Of a DNA stretch of 6,642 bases, positions 1-5,972 are shown one piece after another. Position 1 is the first letter of the stretch, and each line of letters opens with the position of its first letter. The notes beneath the pieces are model-generated. The model searched no databases, had not been told where the DNA came from, and saw nothing but the letters and a program-made list of their open reading frames with translations. Origin of the DNA: Nonlabens sp. Its GTDB lineage: Bacteria > Bacteroidota > Bacteroidia > Flavobacteriales > Flavobacteriaceae. The position numbers and the translations under genes were made by a program. Location of the stretch: assembly GCA_030731685.1 (NCBI GenBank), contig JANQTO010000097.1:1-6642 (forward strand), written 5' to 3'.

Positions 1-2011
1 TGGACCGCACGCTGCATATTTTGCAACACGTGAAGAATTTAAAAGACAAATTCCGGGTCGTATCATAGGCGTTACTCGCGATACAGATGGGAAACGTGCA
101 TTGCGCATGGCTTTACAGACTCGTGAGCAGCATATCAAACGTGATAAAGCGACTTCAAACATTTGTACTGCACAAGTATTACTAGCTGTTATGGCTGGAA
201 TGTACGGTGTATATCATGGACCTACTGGACTTAAATATATCGCTACTAAAGTTCACAAAAACACCGCTACCCTAGCCGATGCTGTTGAGAAACTAGGAAT
301 CTATCAAGAAAACGAACAGTTTTTTGATACGCTAAGCTTTAAAGCAAATGCTGACGCTGTGCGTAAGGAAGCGCTAGCATTGGAGCTGAACTTTTATTAT
401 CCTAACGATGATACCGTGCAGGTTTCCATTAACGAAACAACTTCGTTAAAAGACCTAAATGATATTTTAAAAGCTTTTGCAACGGCAACAGGAAAACCGT
501 TTGTTGAAATAACAGAGTATGTAACTAGTACGCACCTAGGAACTGGTCGCCAGACGACTTTTATGCAACATGAGGTGTTTAACATGCATCACAGCGAGAC
601 GCAATTAATGCGTTATATAAAATCATTGGAACGTAAAGACCTTGCACTAAACCACTCGATGATTTCGCTAGGTTCCTGTACGATGAAACTGAATGCAGCT
701 GCAGAGATGCTTCCACTTTCAAGTCCGCAGTGGGGAAATATTCACCCATTTGTTCCACTAGACCAAGCCGCTGGTTATCAGGAAATGCTTAAAAAATTAG
801 AGCTACAACTTAATGAGTGTACTGGTTTTGCAGGAACTTCATTACAGCCTAATTCCGGTGCACAAGGTGAGTTTGCTGGTCTTATGGCTATACGTGCATA
901 CCACATAAGCCGTGGTGATGAACACCGCAATATTTGTTTAATACCATCTAGCGCACACGGAACAAACCCTGCAAGCGCTGTCATGGCCGGCATGAAAGTG
1001 ATTGTTACAAAAGCACTGGAAAACGGAAATATCGATGTTGAAGATTTACGAGCAAAAGCCATAGAGCACAAAGACAACTTGTCTAGTTTAATGGTTACCT
1101 ACCCGTCTACGCACGGTGTTTATGAAAGTGCGATTAAAGAAATCACAAGTATAATCCACGAATACGGTGGCCAGGTTTACATGGACGGTGCAAATATGAA
1201 TGCCCAGGTTGGTCTTACAAATCCAGGTAACATAGGAGCTGACGTTTGTCACTTGAACCTACATAAAACATTTGCCATTCCACATGGTGGTGGTGGTCCA
1301 GGCGTAGGCCCTATATGTGTTGCACCACAACTTGTACCCTTTTTACCTACGAATCCTATAATTCCTACAGGTGGCGACCAAGCCATAACACCTATTAGTG
1401 CAGCGCCTTTTGGTAGTGCACTTGCGTGTTTGATATCATACGGCTATATATGTATGCTAGGAGCAAAAGGTGTTAAACAAGCTACGGAATATGCGATTGT
1501 TAATGCAAACTACATTAAAGAGCGTCTAGACGGTAGTTATGACTGTTTGTATGTAGGTGAGCAAGGACGTGCAGCACACGAGATGATTATAGACTGTCGC
1601 CCATTTAAAGAGCAAGGAATCGAAGTTACTGACATTGCTAAACGATTAATGGATTACGGCTTCCACGCTCCTACCGTATCTTTTCCAGTAGCAGGAACGA
1701 TGATGATTGAGCCTACAGAGTCTGAAAGCAAAGAAGAAATGGACCGTTTCTGTGATGCGATGATTTCTATAAGAAATGAAATCAAAGCAGCTCATAAAGA
1801 CGAACCAAATAACGTACTAAAAAACTCGCCACACACGCTAGCGATGATTACCACAGACGACTGGGTTTATCCATATACAAGACAAGAAGCTGCATTCCCG
1901 CTGGAATGGGTTGCCGCAAACAAGTTCTGGCCTACCGTGCGTCGTGCTGATGATGCATTTGGAGACAGAAACCTAATGTGTACCTGTGCACCGATGGAAG
2001 AGTATCTATAG
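1..2011 (+). CDS. gcvP: Glycine dehydrogenase (decarboxylating), P-protein of the glycine cleavage system; 5' end outside the window
   Basis: This is the PLP-dependent P-protein, which decarboxylates glycine and passes the aminomethyl group to the lipoyl arm of H-protein (GcvH) in the cytoplasm. The frame is open from base 2, starting GPHAAYFAT, so the gene enters from the left. 669 residues are visible. Full-length P-proteins are about 950 residues, so roughly 280 are missing. Seen motifs are PGRIIGV, ALRMALQTREQHI and KATSNICTAQVLL in the first half, then the C-terminal half with SLGSCTMKLN, SSAHGTNPASA, and the PLP site NLHKTFAIPHGGGGPG. The PLP lysine codon is at 1265-1267, followed by the glycine-rich stretch. 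The frame is intact, and the end (CTCAPMEEYL) is normal. The TTG at 101 and later Met codons are internal. This is the single-chain form, not the split GcvPA/GcvPB form, because both halves lie in one frame. No other gcv gene is in view, so the promoter cannot be assessed. Confidence 0.97.
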   Translation, partial: GPHAAYFATREEFKRQIPGRIIGVTRDTDGKRALRMALQTREQHIKRDKATSNICTAQVLLAVMAGMYGVYHGPTGLKYIATKVHKNTATLADAVEKLGIYQENEQFFDTLSFKANADAVRKEALALELNFYYPNDDTVQVSINETTSLKDLNDILKAFATATGKPFVEITEYVTSTHLGTGRQTTFMQHEVFNMHHSETQLMRYIKSLERKDLALNHSMISLGSCTMKLNAAAEMLPLSSPQWGNIHPFVPLDQAAGYQEMLKKLELQLNECTGFAGTSLQPNSGAQGEFAGLMAIRAYHISRGDEHRNICLIPSSAHGTNPASAVMAGMKVIVTKALENGNIDVEDLRAKAIEHKDNLSSLMVTYPSTHGVYESAIKEITSIIHEYGGQVYMDGANMNAQVGLTNPGNIGADVCHLNLHKTFAIPHGGGGPGVGPICVAPQLVPFLPTNPIIPTGGDQAITPISAAPFGSALACLISYGYICMLGAKGVKQATEYAIVNANYIKERLDGSYDCLYVGEQGRAAHEMIIDCRPFKEQGIEVTDIAKRLMDYGFHAPTVSFPVAGTMMIEPTESESKEEMDRFCDAMISIRNEIKAAHKDEPNNVLKNSPHTLAMITTDDWVYPYTRQEAAFPLEWVAANKFWPTVRRADDAFGDRNLMCTCAPMEEYL

Positions 2012-2020
2012 AAAATAAAC

Positions 2021-2040
2021 TTGAACTATTAATAGTTCAA
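2021..2040. repeat. 20-bp perfect palindrome just after gcvP
   Basis: TTGAACTATTAATAGTTCAA is its own reverse complement. It begins 9 bases after the gcvP stop and 8 bases before the larger palindrome at 2049-2084. In RNA it would form a weak AU-rich hairpin. As DNA it could be a site for a dimeric protein. No T-tract follows, so it is a poor terminator by itself. The symmetry is certain and the role is unknown. Confidence 0.6.
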
Positions 2041-2048
2041 TAAACCAT

Positions 2049-2084
2049 TAAAGTCCCAATAAGCATATGCTTATTGGGACTTTA
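2049..2084 (+). terminator. Probable gcvP terminator: 36-bp perfect palindrome
   Basis: The left arm TAAAGTCCCAATAAGCAT (2049-2066) is exactly complementary to the right arm ATGCTTATTGGGACTTTA (2067-2084). The transcript would fold into a stem of about 16 bp with a tight loop at the centre. The only T-run is TTT inside the right arm, so classical rho-independent termination is plausible but not textbook. The stem is symmetric and would work on either strand. Its place 37 bases after the gcvP stop, before a long gap, supports the end of the gcv transcript. Confidence 0.7.
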
Positions 2085-2159
2085 TCATGCTGCAAATTAT
2101 ATAGTTAAGGCTGTAATATTCAAAATTATGGCATTATTAACTTGAAGTTTAATGAAACG

Positions 2160-2188
2160 ATGCAACATAGAATTTACTATGCTTGCAT
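2160..2188. repeat. Imperfect inverted repeat (hairpin) upstream of the fabH-like gene
   Basis: ATGCAACATAG (2160-2170) pairs with CTATGCTTGCAT (2177-2188), leaving one bulged base and a 6-base loop AATTTA. No T-tract follows, so termination is not indicated. It could be an operator or a chance structure in AT-rich DNA. Confidence 0.4.
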
Positions 2189-2314
2189 AATAAATTAGTT
2201 TCTAAGTTAATTATTGTCAAATTCGCAATAAAAGGTTTGCCAATAAATCATATTCGTAAAACTTCTTGAATTATCAGCATTTGTAGGCTATTTATTCTGA
2301 AAATCCATAAATAA

Positions 2315-2326
2315 TACGTTTTTTTG
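2315..2326 (+). promoter_or_regulatory. Weak candidate -7 promoter element for the fabH-like gene
   Basis: TACGTTTTTTTG resembles the Bacteroidota -7 box TAnnTTTG, with a stretched T-run. It would give a leader of about 15-20 bases before the ATG at 2349, a usual distance in this phylum. No TTG -33 element is visible at the usual 17-23 bp spacing; the nearest, at 2281, is too far. Low confidence. Confidence 0.25.
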
Positions 2327-2348
2327 TACCTTATATCTATTGCAACAA

Positions 2349-3410
2349 ATGAAAGCAAAAATAACAGGAGTAGGAAGTTACATTCCTCACAGGGTTGTTA
2401 AAAACGAAGACTTTTTAAACCACACTTTCCTAAATAATGACGGCTCTACCTTTAGTGGTAACAACGAGACTATTATTGAAAAATTTGTTGCTATTACAGG
2501 AATTAAGGAACGTCGCTATATAGACGATAACCAGGTGACAAGCGACATCGCGGCAATTGCAGCACAGCGTGCTATAGATGACTCTGGTGTTGACGCTGAA
2601 ACCCTTGATTACATCATTTTAGCTCATAATTACGGTGATATAAAAGCACTAGGCGGTACGTCTGACGCTGTTCCTAGCCTTGCAAGCCGTGTAAAAAATA
2701 AACTAGCCATTAAGAATCCAGGTTGCGTTGCTTATGACGTGCTCTTCGGATGTCCAGGATGGGTTTTGGGAGTTTCCCAAGCATATGCATTCATACAGGC
2801 AGGCATGGCCAAAAAAGTTCTTGTAATAGGTGCAGAATCATTATCAAGAGCCATTGATGCCCACGACCGCGACGGTATGATATACTCAGACGGTGCTGGA
2901 GCCACGGTTATCGAAGCCGTTGAAGGTGGCGAAGCAGGTATTTTAGGCCTAGCAGCAGCAACCTACACAGCCGAAGAAGCTTTCCTTATCTACAATAGTA
3001 GGTCTTATAACCCAGCAGTTCCCGATAATGGTAGTTTTATAAAAATGTACGGACGTCGCATCTACAACTTTGCGCTCACGCAAGTTCCCGCTGGAATGCA
3101 AGCTGCCATGGATAATGCTGGTGTAGATATTAAAGACCTTAAGAAGATATTCATCCATCAGGCAAATGAAAAAATGGATGAAGCCATCGTCGAGCGCTTC
3201 TATAAACTTCATGATATGGAAATGCCTAAGGACGTTATGCCTATGAACATACACTTATTAGGAAACAGCTCCGTTGCAACCGTTCCAACCGTTTTTGATA
3301 TGGTTGTTAAAGGTGAATTAGAAGGTTACAGTGTCTCACCAGGTGACCTAATTATGTTTGCGAGTGTAGGTGCCGGAATGAATATTAATGCGATAGTTTA
3401 CAGGTACTAG
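2349..3410 (+). CDS. Beta-ketoacyl-ACP synthase III (FabH-like thiolase-fold enzyme)
   Basis: Enzymes of this family condense an acyl-CoA starter with malonyl-ACP in the cytoplasm, opening fatty-acid or related acyl-chain synthesis. The protein is 353 residues from the ATG at 2349; a TTG at 2340 would add three. The ATG is preferred because MKAKITGVGSYIP is the usual KAS III opening. The triad is visible: Cys135 in FGCPGW (codon 2751-2753), His270 in IFIHQAN, and Asn306 in LLGNSSVATVPT. The C-terminal GAGMN closes the thiolase fold. It is longer than E. coli FabH (317), with extra residues around 23-40 and 212-230. The Cys context (LFGCPGW) also differs from the usual NAACAGF. It is therefore a FabH paralogue whose starter substrate cannot be read from sequence, and fabH is not assigned. 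No acpP, fabD or plsX lies beside it. The gcvP neighbour shows no functional link. No Shine-Dalgarno precedes the start, as usual in Bacteroidota. Confidence 0.9.
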   Translation: MKAKITGVGSYIPHRVVKNEDFLNHTFLNNDGSTFSGNNETIIEKFVAITGIKERRYIDDNQVTSDIAAIAAQRAIDDSGVDAETLDYIILAHNYGDIKALGGTSDAVPSLASRVKNKLAIKNPGCVAYDVLFGCPGWVLGVSQAYAFIQAGMAKKVLVIGAESLSRAIDAHDRDGMIYSDGAGATVIEAVEGGEAGILGLAAATYTAEEAFLIYNSRSYNPAVPDNGSFIKMYGRRIYNFALTQVPAGMQAAMDNAGVDIKDLKKIFIHQANEKMDEAIVERFYKLHDMEMPKDVMPMNIHLLGNSSVATVPTVFDMVVKGELEGYSVSPGDLIMFASVGAGMNINAIVYRY

Positions 3411-3451
3411 GGTTAAGTTCCAATATTTTAAATTCTAAGTTTCAAGCTATT

Positions 3452-3511
3452 CCGTATTTGACACGGGACAAAGTCCAGAGTTTCGTACGCTTTAATTGTC
3501 GCTTGAGCGAC
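3452..3511. repeat. Cluster of small inverted repeats downstream of the fabH-like gene
   Basis: CCGT-N7-ACGG lies at 3452-3466, immediately overlapped by GGAC-AAA-GTCC at 3466-3476, and GTCGCT-TG-AGCGAC lies at 3498-3511. These short GC-containing stems in an AT-rich gap look like an intergenic repeat unit rather than a classical terminator, since no T-tract follows. The sequence seems familiar from other flavobacterial intergenic regions, but that is recollection and unverified. Confidence 0.35.
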
Positions 3512-3578
3512 TGATTGCCTGTTGCTGTATTCTGATTTAGGTATCGGTTTATTTTCAGTTCTCGTTCGATTTTAAATC

Positions 3579-3740
3579 TTAACGTTGTTGTTTATTCAAT
3601 GCCTTAAATAAACGACTATTGCCATCTTTAGAATCAACTAACCCTTCATTCAAGAACGTTTCTTTTTCTAAAACATCGATTCTCACAATGTGATTTCTCG
3701 TACCTCGAAATGACAAACCTTGTGCGTACTTTTTGTGGAG
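3579..3740 (-). pseudogene. Possible gene remnant: 53-codon minus-strand open frame without a proper start
   Basis: Read on the minus strand, the frame runs from just after a TAG to a TAA at 3579-3581. It includes stretches such as NHIVRIDVLEKETF and DSKDGNSRLFKALNKQQR, which look protein-like in composition. There is no ATG, only internal TTG and GTG codons, and stop codons lie directly upstream in the same frame. I do not recognise a family. It could be the tail of a decayed gene or a chance frame through an intergenic repeat, and chance is at least as likely. Confidence 0.2.
3692..3713 (-). repeat. Candidate flavobacterial intergenic repeat of the TCATTTCGA...GAGAAATC type
   Basis: On the minus strand the element begins TCATTTCGAGGTACGAG and ends AAATC, with arms ATTTC and GAAAT able to pair. 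Elements with this outline recur between genes in many flavobacterial genomes, as far as I recall. Only one copy lies in this window, so repetition is not shown here. Confidence 0.4.
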
Positions 3741-3836
3741 CTACATTCAGGCAAATACGTTTCTGGCACTGCCGGCAACTGTAAAGTTATTCGTCTGCAA
3801 TCAACGTAATGTTCGTTAAGTCGACATAACTAATAA

Positions 3837-3873
3837 CTCATTCCACACGCCTCATTCCCAAAACCTCATTTCC
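3837..3873. repeat. Three copies of CTCATT(T)CC at 14-bp spacing
   Basis: CTCATTCC at 3837-3844, CTCATTCC at 3851-3858 and CTCATTTCC at 3865-3873 begin exactly 14 bp apart, with unrelated spacers. They sit directly after the stop of the minus-strand cyclophilin gene, where they read as GGAATGAG repeats. The pattern is plain in the sequence. Its role is unknown and it may be slippage or chance. Confidence 0.4.
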
Positions 3874-3874
3874 A

Positions 3875-4609
3875 TCAATACGCGCTCATGTCGATGTAAA
3901 CGTCTCGCATAGGCCAGTCACCTTCGTCTGTAGGTTCTTTTGATATAGCGTCTGCGACGTCCATACCGCTTGTAACACGTCCGAAGATGGTATGCTTTCC
4001 ATCCAGATGTGGCGCTGTACCTAGCGAAATGAAAAATTCAAACGGGTCGTGCAGTTCCTCTGGATTATTTTCCCACTCACGCGCAAGACTCAGCATACCG
4101 CGCACATGCCTGTACTTTCCATTGTAGTTTGGTGGCAAGGTATAACTGCCTATACTGCTGCGTTTCATGGCAGTTATTTTGTTGTCACTATTACCGGCTT
4201 GCACCACAAAATTTTGCACAACTCTGTGAACGACAGAATGTGAGAAAAAATTATGCTTTACTAAAAAGATAAAGCTGGCACGTTCCAGTGGCATGTCATT
4301 GAAAAGTTCCAGTTCTATAGTACCGTGCCGTGTTTTCATGCGCACTCTATTCTCAGGATTTTCTTTACCGTATGCAAGTAGAAACGATTGTATGGAGTCT
4401 TTGGGAATACGCGGTAATAAGGTATCACCAGAACGAGTAATGGTCACGCCATACATGCGCGCTAAGTCTTTACGCGAACGTTCTTTCTTTTCTGTAACGA
4501 CAAGCGTGTCTTTTACGGGTGTGGTTTCATTTAGAACTACTGGCTTATCTTTACAACTGGCGCAACACAAACCAATGATTAAAACCATAAAAACTACCCG
4601 TGCATTCAT
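3875..4609 (-). CDS. Cyclophilin-type peptidyl-prolyl cis-trans isomerase, predicted lipoprotein
   Basis: The 244-residue product should isomerise X-Pro bonds in envelope proteins. The N-terminus (MNARVVFMVLIIGLCCASCKDK) is a lipoprotein-type signal; Cys19 is the likely lipidated residue, though Cys16 at -3 makes the lipobox non-standard. Residues 20-85 are a charged linker. The cyclophilin domain spans about 87-244. Catalytic Arg129 is in VVHRVVQNFVVQAGN with the Phe134 and Gln137 equivalents present. FFI is at 182-184, and HLDGKHTIFGRV is at 191-202. His191 replaces the Trp that makes human CypA cyclosporin-sensitive, so sensitivity is probably low. The start at 4609 is chosen because the next Met (residue 8) would remove the basic residue of the signal peptide. 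The gene is divergent from the NUDIX gene and their 5' ends overlap by 10 bases. Surface location is not resolved, though the fold and the signal are clear. Confidence 0.92.
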   Translation of the reverse strand: MNARVVFMVLIIGLCCASCKDKPVVLNETTPVKDTLVVTEKKERSRKDLARMYGVTITRSGDTLLPRIPKDSIQSFLLAYGKENPENRVRMKTRHGTIELELFNDMPLERASFIFLVKHNFFSHSVVHRVVQNFVVQAGNSDNKITAMKRSSIGSYTLPPNYNGKYRHVRGMLSLAREWENNPEELHDPFEFFISLGTAPHLDGKHTIFGRVTSGMDVADAISKEPTDEGDWPMRDVYIDMSAY

Positions 4610-5250
4610 TTGAAGACTTTTTAAAATATGCCTCTAAATTAAGGAATTTACCTTTACCAGGCCTTGATAGCCAGCTCAAAATGGCTGCTATCGAGCGACT
4701 GGATGAACTACAACGCAACGGTCTGAATAGTACAAATCATAAAACCGCTGCGGTAATGATGCTGCTCTACCCTATTCAAGGTAAAACCCATTTTGTCCTT
4801 ATAGAACGTGCCGTCACGGACAGTACGCACAGTGGTCAAATCGCTTTTCCCGGTGGCCGCATGGACCCAGAAGATAATAATGACCCAGAAATAACTGCAT
4901 TGCGCGAGACCTGGGAAGAAGTTGGTGTTCCCATTGCACAGCAAGAGGTGCTCCTTGCCGGTACATCCATCTACATTCCGCCCAGTAATTACAGGGTTTA
5001 TCCATATCTCGCTTTCGCGAAAGCGAGACCCAAATTCACCCTACAAGTAAGTGAGGTGCAGTCCATTCTTGAGGTACCAATTGCAAGCTTGCTGGACGAT
5101 GCAAACATCACCACAAAAATGCTTAAAACCAGCTATTTAGACATTACCGAAGTACCGTGCTTTATGCTCAACAATCGCGTAGTTTGGGGCGCAACGGCAA
5201 TGATGCTCATGGAATTTAAGGAAATTTTTCAAAGAGCTTTACAGGACTAA
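4600..5250 (+). CDS. NUDIX hydrolase of the CoA pyrophosphatase (NudL/YeaB-like) group
   Basis: Members of this cytoplasmic group cleave the diphosphate of CoA and its derivatives into 4'-phosphopantetheine and 3',5'-ADP. The 216-residue protein shows the group signature HSGQIAFPGG (77-86), followed by the Nudix catalytic helix LRETWEEVGV (101-110), whose REtwEE glutamates bind the metal. As is typical of this group, the spacing between the GG and the RE is longer than in the standard Nudix box. VWGATAMML (195-203) is the usual C-terminal motif. The start is GTG at 4600. An in-frame stop at 4588-4590 forbids anything much further upstream, and the next ATG (4681, residue 28) would remove the conserved-looking MHSFEDFLKYASKL opening. 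The gene overlaps the divergent cyclophilin gene at its 5' end and carries a 22-bp palindrome at codons 136-143. Substrate is inferred from the family and was not seen directly. Confidence 0.9.
   Translation: MHSFEDFLKYASKLRNLPLPGLDSQLKMAAIERLDELQRNGLNSTNHKTAAVMMLLYPIQGKTHFVLIERAVTDSTHSGQIAFPGGRMDPEDNNDPEITALRETWEEVGVPIAQQEVLLAGTSIYIPPSNYRVYPYLAFAKARPKFTLQVSEVQSILEVPIASLLDDANITTKMLKTSYLDITEVPCFMLNNRVVWGATAMMLMEFKEIFQRALQD
5007..5028. repeat. 22-bp perfect palindrome with CGCTTTCGCGAAAGCG core, inside the NUDIX gene
   Basis: TCTCGCTTTCG (5007-5017) is followed directly by its reverse complement CGAAAGCGAGA (5018-5028). It is more GC-rich than its surroundings and lies within the reading frame, where it encodes the LAFAKAR segment (residues 137-143) without breaking it. 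I recall this core as a highly repeated element in some marine flavobacterial genomes, both between and within genes. Only one copy is present in this window. Confidence 0.7.
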
Positions 5251-5256
5251 AACGAA

Positions 5257-5292
5257 AAAACCGCTTACGTCCCTATGAACATAAGCGGTTTT
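5257..5292. terminator. Bidirectional rho-independent terminator between the NUDIX and yceI-like genes
   Basis: AAAACCGCTTA (5257-5267) pairs perfectly with TAAGCGGTTTT (5282-5292) around a 14-base loop. The stem is followed by TTTT on the plus strand, and on the minus strand by a longer T-run (complement of 5255-5260). It fills the 59-bp space between two convergent stop codons, so it can end both transcripts. Confidence 0.88.
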
Positions 5293-5309
5293 CACTAAGC
5301 CTATTTTTA

Positions 5310-5888
5310 CTAGAACTGAAGGTCCACAACAAGGTCAAACTCGTCGTATATGGCTTTGTCCTGTAGATTATCAAAGAAGCTTGAAGAGCCGTAACGCACG
5401 TCAAATTTTGTGCGGTCTACTTTTAAAAATGCGTTTGCCTTACTTCCATAAACAGATAAATCAAAAGTTACACTATTTGTTTTTCCTTTAATGGTAAGGT
5501 CTCCGGTCACTTTATAAGAATTTTTACCAGTAGACTTTACGCTTTTAAAAACAAGTGTTGACTTATCAAACTTCTCCACACCGAAGAAATCGTCAGACTT
5601 TAAGTGTCCTTCTAGTTTCTCTTTGCCGCCACCGCTAAGGTCAGTTACTGCAAGGCTTTTCATGTTCATAGTAAACTCTCCACCTGTAAGTACTTCTTTG
5701 TCAAAAACAAGATTACCAGATTCTAGTTTTAATGTTCCCTCATGAGAACCTGTTACTTTGTAGCCTCTCCATACAACCTTGCTGGCGTCAACTTTAACTT
5801 CTTTCTTTTCTTTTACTATCGCTGTGAACGAAAATGCAAGTAGTGCTACTGCTACTACTGCTACTATACTTTTAATTGTTTTTTTCAT
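5310..5888 (-). CDS. YceI-family exported protein (lipocalin-like, isoprenoid/lipid-binding fold)
   Basis: YceI-type proteins form a beta-barrel that holds long isoprenoid or lipid chains in the periplasm; the physiological ligand in Bacteroidota is not established. The protein is 192 residues. The signal peptide is MKKTIKSIVAVVAVALLAFSFTA with a basic start and a hydrophobic core, and no lipobox Cys. The mature domain begins near VDASKVVWRGYKVTGSHEGT (33-52). The family blocks GGEFTMNM, LEGHLKSDDFFGVEKF, VTGDLTIKGKTNSVTFDL and RTKFDVRYGSSSFFDNLQDKA follow in order, and the barrel closes at DEFDLVVDLQF. Length and start are normal for the family. The gene follows a Crp/Fnr-type regulator on the same strand after 135 bp. 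That gap contains a possible promoter and an inverted repeat, so yceI may be transcribed alone and be controlled by that regulator, which is an inference from position. Confidence 0.93.
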   Translation of the reverse strand: MKKTIKSIVAVVAVALLAFSFTAIVKEKKEVKVDASKVVWRGYKVTGSHEGTLKLESGNLVFDKEVLTGGEFTMNMKSLAVTDLSGGGKEKLEGHLKSDDFFGVEKFDKSTLVFKSVKSTGKNSYKVTGDLTIKGKTNSVTFDLSVYGSKANAFLKVDRTKFDVRYGSSSFFDNLQDKAIYDEFDLVVDLQF

Positions 5889-5953
5889 TGCTGTATGTTT
5901 AAGTTATTAATTGAATTAAATGATAATGGACTTATGCCCTATTAATTATCTGA

Positions 5954-5961
5954 CAAAGATG
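5954..5961 (-). promoter_or_regulatory. Candidate -7 promoter element of the yceI-like gene
   Basis: On the minus strand CATCTTTG matches the Bacteroidota box TAnnTTTG at all fixed positions but the first. Transcription would begin near 5947, giving a leader of about 60 bases. No TTG -33 element is clear, which would fit a promoter needing an activator. Confidence 0.35.
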
Positions 5962-5972
5962 CGACTAAATAC

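Larger units (their letters stand above)
2085..2348. other. AT-rich intergenic region between the gcvP terminator and the fabH-like gene
   Basis: No coding frame of credible length or family resemblance is visible on either strand here, and nothing resembles a tRNA. What it does hold is one imperfect inverted repeat (2160-2188) and a weak candidate -7 box near the downstream gene. Together with the two palindromes before it, this gap suggests the downstream gene is transcribed separately from gcvP. Confidence 0.6.
3411..3874. other. 464-bp gap with hairpins and repeat-like sequence, no convincing gene
   Basis: The gap separates the fabH-like gene from the end of the convergent cyclophilin gene. 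On the minus strand, two short frames are open: about 53 codons (3579-3740) and about 48 codons ending near 3450. Neither has an ATG start or a recognised family. The gap also contains small hairpins at 3452-3476 and 3498-3511, an inverted repeat TCACA-A-TGTGA at 3683-3693, a repeat-like element at 3692-3713 and a triple short repeat at 3837-3873. No clear terminator for either flanking gene is visible. It is best read as intergenic repeat or decayed sequence. Confidence 0.55.

Noticed and set aside
397..1077. Minus-strand open frames of 62 and 99 codons (397-585, 778-1077)
   Set aside because: They lie antisense inside gcvP, resemble no family, and are shadows of a well-conserved gene.
101..2011. 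A gcvP start at TTG 101 giving a 636-residue protein
   Set aside because: The frame is open to the left edge and upstream residues GPHAAYFAT...PGRIIGV are conserved P-protein sequence, so 101 is internal.
2214..2239. TTG plus AAGGTTTG as a promoter for the fabH-like gene
   Set aside because: The -7 box mismatches at its first base, spacing is only 15 bp, and it lies about 110 bp upstream of the start.
2949..3254. 101-codon minus-strand frame inside the fabH-like gene
   Set aside because: Antisense to conserved catalytic sequence, with no recognisable domain; a shadow frame.
3683..3693. TCACA-A-TGTGA as a Crp-type operator
   Set aside because: The half-sites are in the reverse order and spacing of the known CRP site, and no gene start is nearby.
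4049..4613. Plus-strand frames of 64 and 106 codons across the cyclophilin gene
   Set aside because: They run antisense to conserved cyclophilin motifs and have no family resemblance.
4708..5005. Minus-strand frames of 78 and 63 codons inside the NUDIX gene
   Set aside because: Antisense shadows of the Nudix signature region.
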